From an uncultured Granulicatella sp. (GTDB taxonomy: Bacteria; Bacillota; Bacilli; Lactobacillales; Aerococcaceae), in the NCBI GenBank assembly GCA_947254045.1, contig CAMYBO010000051.1, positions 1 through 8,359 on the forward strand: 8,359 bases of DNA, read 5' to 3'. Of this stretch, positions 6,206-8,359 are shown piece by piece. The notes under the pieces are model-generated. The model was not told the origin of the DNA. It ran no database searches and saw nothing but the letters and a program-made list of their open reading frames with translations. Numbering within the stretch: position 1 is the first letter of the stretch; every line of letters starts with the position of its first letter. Position numbers and translations under genes: made by a program.

Positions 6206-6246
6206 CTAAAGAGCAAATCACCTTTGAAGGGCTTTTTGCTCTTTAG
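6206..6246 (-). other. Intercistronic stem-loop between pdhB and pdhC
   Basis: A perfect 12-bp stem joins CTAAAGAGCAAA (6206-6217 on the plus strand) to its complement at 6235-6246, around a 17-nt loop that itself contains CCTT/AAGG. On the minus strand the stem is followed by AATATTTAAG, not a U-tract, so it is unlikely to terminate. It lies in the 93-nt pdhB-pdhC gap, 20 nt upstream of the pdhC Shine-Dalgarno sequence. The loop includes CCCTTC (6226-6231), complementary to GAAGGG of that site (6180-6185). A regulatory or stabilising role is inferred. Confidence 0.7.
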
Positions 6247-6262
6247 TGAATGGTTTTACGAA

Positions 6263-7240
6263 TTAAAAATTATAAGTTTCGCGAACTTTTGCTTCAATAT
6301 CACTTGCGTTTGGTAACCAGTCGTTTTCAGCTTGACCAAATGGGAATACTGTATCTGGAGCTGCAACACGGCCGATTGGTGCTTCTAAGTTTAAGATAGC
6401 ACGTTCTGAAATTTCAGACATTACCATTGCACCGATACCAGCTTGACGTTGAGCTTCTTGTACGACTACAACACGTCCTGTTTTTTGAACTGAAGCTAAA
6501 ATTGTATCTAAGTCTAATGGAGAAACTGTACGTAAGTCGATAACTTCTACAGAAATACCTTCTTTTTCTAAGTTTTCTGCTGCTTTAACTGATTCACGAA
6601 CCATTGCTCCGTAAGTAATAATTGAAACATCTGTACCTTCACGAGTTACAGCTGCTTTTCCTAGAGGAACTGTATAGCTTTCTTCTGGAACTTCTTCACG
6701 GAATGAACGGTATAATTTCATATGTTCTAAGTAAACAACTGGATCGTTGTCACGAATTGCTGAAATTAATAATCCTTTTGCATCATATGGGTTTGAAGGA
6801 ATAACTACTTTCAAACCTGGTGATTGTGCTACTAAACCTTCTAAGTTATCTGAGTGTAATTCTGGTGTATGTACCCCACCACCAAATGGTGAACGGAATA
6901 CGATAGGCATTTGACGAGTTCCACCCATACGGTAACGAGTACGAGCTGCTTGAGCAACAACACTGTCCATTACCTCAAATACGAAACCAAAGAATTGGAT
7001 TTCTGGAACTGGACGGTAACCTTCTAATGCTAAACCGATAGCTAAACCACCAATACCTGATTCTGCTAAAGGAGTATTGAATACACGATCTTCACCAAAT
7101 TCATCTTGAAGTCCTTGAGTTGCACGGAAAACTCCTCCGTTTTTACCAACGTCTTCACCGAAAATTAGGACATTTTCATCACGTTTTAATTCTAAAGCCA
7201 ATGCATCAGTAATGGCTTGAATCATTGTCATTTGTGCCAT
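6263..7240 (-). CDS. pdhB: Pyruvate dehydrogenase E1 component, beta subunit
   Basis: With the alpha subunit it forms the thiamine-diphosphate-dependent E1 heterotetramer that decarboxylates pyruvate and reductively acetylates the lipoyl group of E2. It has 325 residues, the normal length. The N-terminal pyrimidine-binding domain shows FGEDVGKNGGVFRAT (27-41), FNTPLAESGIGG (54-65) with catalytic Glu60 for ThDP activation, and HS at 129-130, equivalent to the E1-beta active-site His. The C-terminal transketolase domain (about 200-325) includes VIDLRTVSPLD (233-243) and VQEAQ (260-264). The start ATG lies 2 nt after the pdhA stop, and its ribosome site AAAGGAGA (7251-7258) is within the end of pdhA, so the pair is coupled and made in equal amounts. 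Acetoin or branched-chain E1-beta are alternatives by fold, but the operon context points to Pdh. Confidence 0.97.
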   Translation of the reverse strand: MAQMTMIQAITDALALELKRDENVLIFGEDVGKNGGVFRATQGLQDEFGEDRVFNTPLAESGIGGLAIGLALEGYRPVPEIQFFGFVFEVMDSVVAQAARTRYRMGGTRQMPIVFRSPFGGGVHTPELHSDNLEGLVAQSPGLKVVIPSNPYDAKGLLISAIRDNDPVVYLEHMKLYRSFREEVPEESYTVPLGKAAVTREGTDVSIITYGAMVRESVKAAENLEKEGISVEVIDLRTVSPLDLDTILASVQKTGRVVVVQEAQRQAGIGAMVMSEISERAILNLEAPIGRVAAPDTVFPFGQAENDWLPNASDIEAKVRETYNF

Positions 7241-7242
7241 AA

Positions 7243-8349
7243 TTATTTATTCTCCTTTGCTTCAAAGTAATCAATTTGTTCTTGGATAACGTTTGTTGGT
7301 TCTTCAAACATTGTTTTCAAGAAGAATGAAACTTTTTGTTTTGGTTGTTTGTCAGCTTCTTTGATTGCTTCTTTAATTTCTTCTTTAGTTGCTTCAATAA
7401 CTTCGTTTTCTTTTTCTTCAGACCATAAGCCTTTAGCTGTTAAGTAGTTACGGAAACGAATTAATGGATCTTTTTTAGCCCATTCATCTTGAATACCTTC
7501 TGGTTGGTAACGAGTTGGGTCATCCCCTGATAATGTATGTGGACCATAACGGAAACAGATTGTTTCAATTAATACTGGACCATTTCCTGCAACTGCATAT
7601 TCACGAGCTTTTTTTGTTACTGCGTAAACTGCTAATGGATCCATTCCATCTACTTGGATACCAGGAATTCCTGCAGCTACAGCTTTTTGTGCTAATGTTG
7701 TAGCAGCTGTTTGTAATTCACGAGGAGTTGAGATAGCCCAACCATTGTTTTGGATGAAGAAGATAGCAGGAGATTTGTATGCACCAGCATAGTTAATTCC
7801 TTCATAGAAGTCCCCTTGTGAAGATCCACCGTCACCAGTATAAGTAACAGCTACATTTTTCTTACCACGTTTTTGTAAACCTAATGCAACACCTGCTGCT
7901 TGAACATATTGTGCACCAATGATGATTTGTGGTGGTAAAGCTTTTAATGATTCTGGATACATGTTACCAGCAACATGTCCACGAGACCATAAGAATGCTT
8001 GTGATAAAGGTAAACCATGTTTTACTAATTGTGGTACATCACGGTAACCTGGTAATAATACGTCTTCTTTGTCAATTGCTTTGATAGAAGCTAATTGTGA
8101 AGCTTCTTGTCCAGCAGTTGGAGCATAGAATCCTAAACGTCCTTGACGGTTTAATGCAGTTGAACGTTCATGTAAAATACGTGACCATACCATATCAGTC
8201 ATTAATTCGACTAATTCATCATCTGATAAATCAGGTACTAGATCAGGATTTACAACATTTCCTTCTGCGTCTAACACTTGAACCATTTCAAAGTTCGTGT
8301 TATTTGGTGTGAAAAGTGCATCGAGATCGAATTTTTTCTTCGTTGCCAT
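7243..8349 (-). CDS. pdhA: Pyruvate dehydrogenase E1 component, alpha subunit
   Basis: This subunit binds thiamine diphosphate and Mg2+ in the E1 component of pyruvate dehydrogenase. It has 368 residues, matching Bacillus PdhA. Visible features: GRLGFYAPTAGQEA (70-83), LLPGYRDVPQL (98-108), the ThDP motif beginning GDGGSS (172-177) and closing with NNGWAIS (201-207), and the active-site loop YGPHTLSGDDPTR (268-280) with His271. The C-terminal part (about 305-345) is a highly charged Glu/Lys helix, as usual. ATG 8349 is the family-typical start. Only 10 bases upstream are visible (AACAAAAAGT), so the ribosome site and operon promoter lie outside the window. It is the first gene of pdhABCD here, followed 2 nt later by pdhB. 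The start position is slightly less sure than the identity. Confidence 0.97.
   Translation of the reverse strand: MATKKKFDLDALFTPNNTNFEMVQVLDAEGNVVNPDLVPDLSDDELVELMTDMVWSRILHERSTALNRQGRLGFYAPTAGQEASQLASIKAIDKEDVLLPGYRDVPQLVKHGLPLSQAFLWSRGHVAGNMYPESLKALPPQIIIGAQYVQAAGVALGLQKRGKKNVAVTYTGDGGSSQGDFYEGINYAGAYKSPAIFFIQNNGWAISTPRELQTAATTLAQKAVAAGIPGIQVDGMDPLAVYAVTKKAREYAVAGNGPVLIETICFRYGPHTLSGDDPTRYQPEGIQDEWAKKDPLIRFRNYLTAKGLWSEEKENEVIEATKEEIKEAIKEADKQPKQKVSFFLKTMFEEPTNVIQEQIDYFEAKENK
7251..7258 (-). promoter_or_regulatory. pdhB ribosome binding site inside the pdhA 3' end
   Basis: AAAGGAGA falls in the last codons of pdhA (Ala-Lys-Glu-Asn), 10 nt before the pdhB ATG. Ribosomes finishing pdhA cover the site, consistent with coupled synthesis of the two E1 subunits. 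Confidence 0.7.
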
Positions 8350-8359
8350 ACTTTTTGTT

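Noticed and set aside
6206..6246. pdhB-pdhC hairpin as an intrinsic terminator
   Set aside because: On the transcribed strand the stem is followed by an A-rich stretch, not a U-tract, and pdhC/pdhD must be transcribed through it.
6077..6316. 79-residue plus-strand open frame spanning the pdhB-pdhC gap
   Set aside because: It overlaps the starts and ends of two certain genes on the other strand and includes the intercistronic hairpin. There is no coding signal.
6622..8312. Short plus-strand open frames inside pdhA and pdhB (6622-6804, 7515-7703, 8097-8312)
   Set aside because: Leu/His-rich translations typical of the antisense of biased, highly expressed genes; no ribosome sites.

Overview
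The window is a compact, entirely minus-strand stretch of a low-GC Gram-positive chromosome. All genes read right to left, with AAGGAGG-type ribosome sites and short gaps between them. The proteins look like those of Lactobacillales, with an Enterococcaceae/Carnobacteriaceae flavour. An acetyltransferase (E2) with two lipoyl domains, as described for Streptococcus (Enterococcus) faecalis, supports this. The genus is inferred from remembered family sequences, not from a search.

Layout in the direction of transcription. (1) 8349-3103: a complete pyruvate dehydrogenase operon, pdhA (E1 alpha), pdhB (E1 beta), pdhC (E2) and pdhD (E3), ending in a strong intrinsic terminator. The operon promoter lies beyond the right edge. 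pdhA and pdhB are translationally tight (2-nt gap). The pdhB-pdhC and pdhC-pdhD gaps each hold a perfect stem-loop without a U-tract, so these look like RNA processing, stability or translation-control elements and not terminators. (2) 2979-1600: a MATE-family transporter with its own predicted promoter. (3) 1522-456: a UPF0223 (YktA-like) gene with a TTG start, then an inositol-monophosphatase-family phosphatase (YktC-like), ending in an intrinsic terminator. The gap before the UPF0223 gene carries overlapping inverted repeats and a tandem octamer. (4) 406 to the left edge: the N-terminal part of a LOG-family (TIGR00730) protein whose ribosome site directly abuts the preceding terminator.

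Together the Pdh proteins convert pyruvate, CoA and NAD+ to acetyl-CoA, CO2 and NADH, with the swinging lipoyl arms of E2 linking the E1 and E3 sites. UPF0223 and a YktC-type phosphatase downstream of pdhABCD recall the B. subtilis pdhABCD...yktA...yktC neighbourhood, so this is probably an old gene neighbourhood. The MATE gene interrupts it as a separately promoted unit.

Three translation starts are best moved from, or differ from, the longest reading: UPF0223 uses TTG at 1522, the phosphatase ATG at 1235, and pdhD ATG at 4509. There is no gene-free stretch above 300 bases. I see no mobile element, CRISPR array, RNA gene or defence system. The window is mostly ordinary core metabolism, and the points worth a second look are in the short intergenic gaps.
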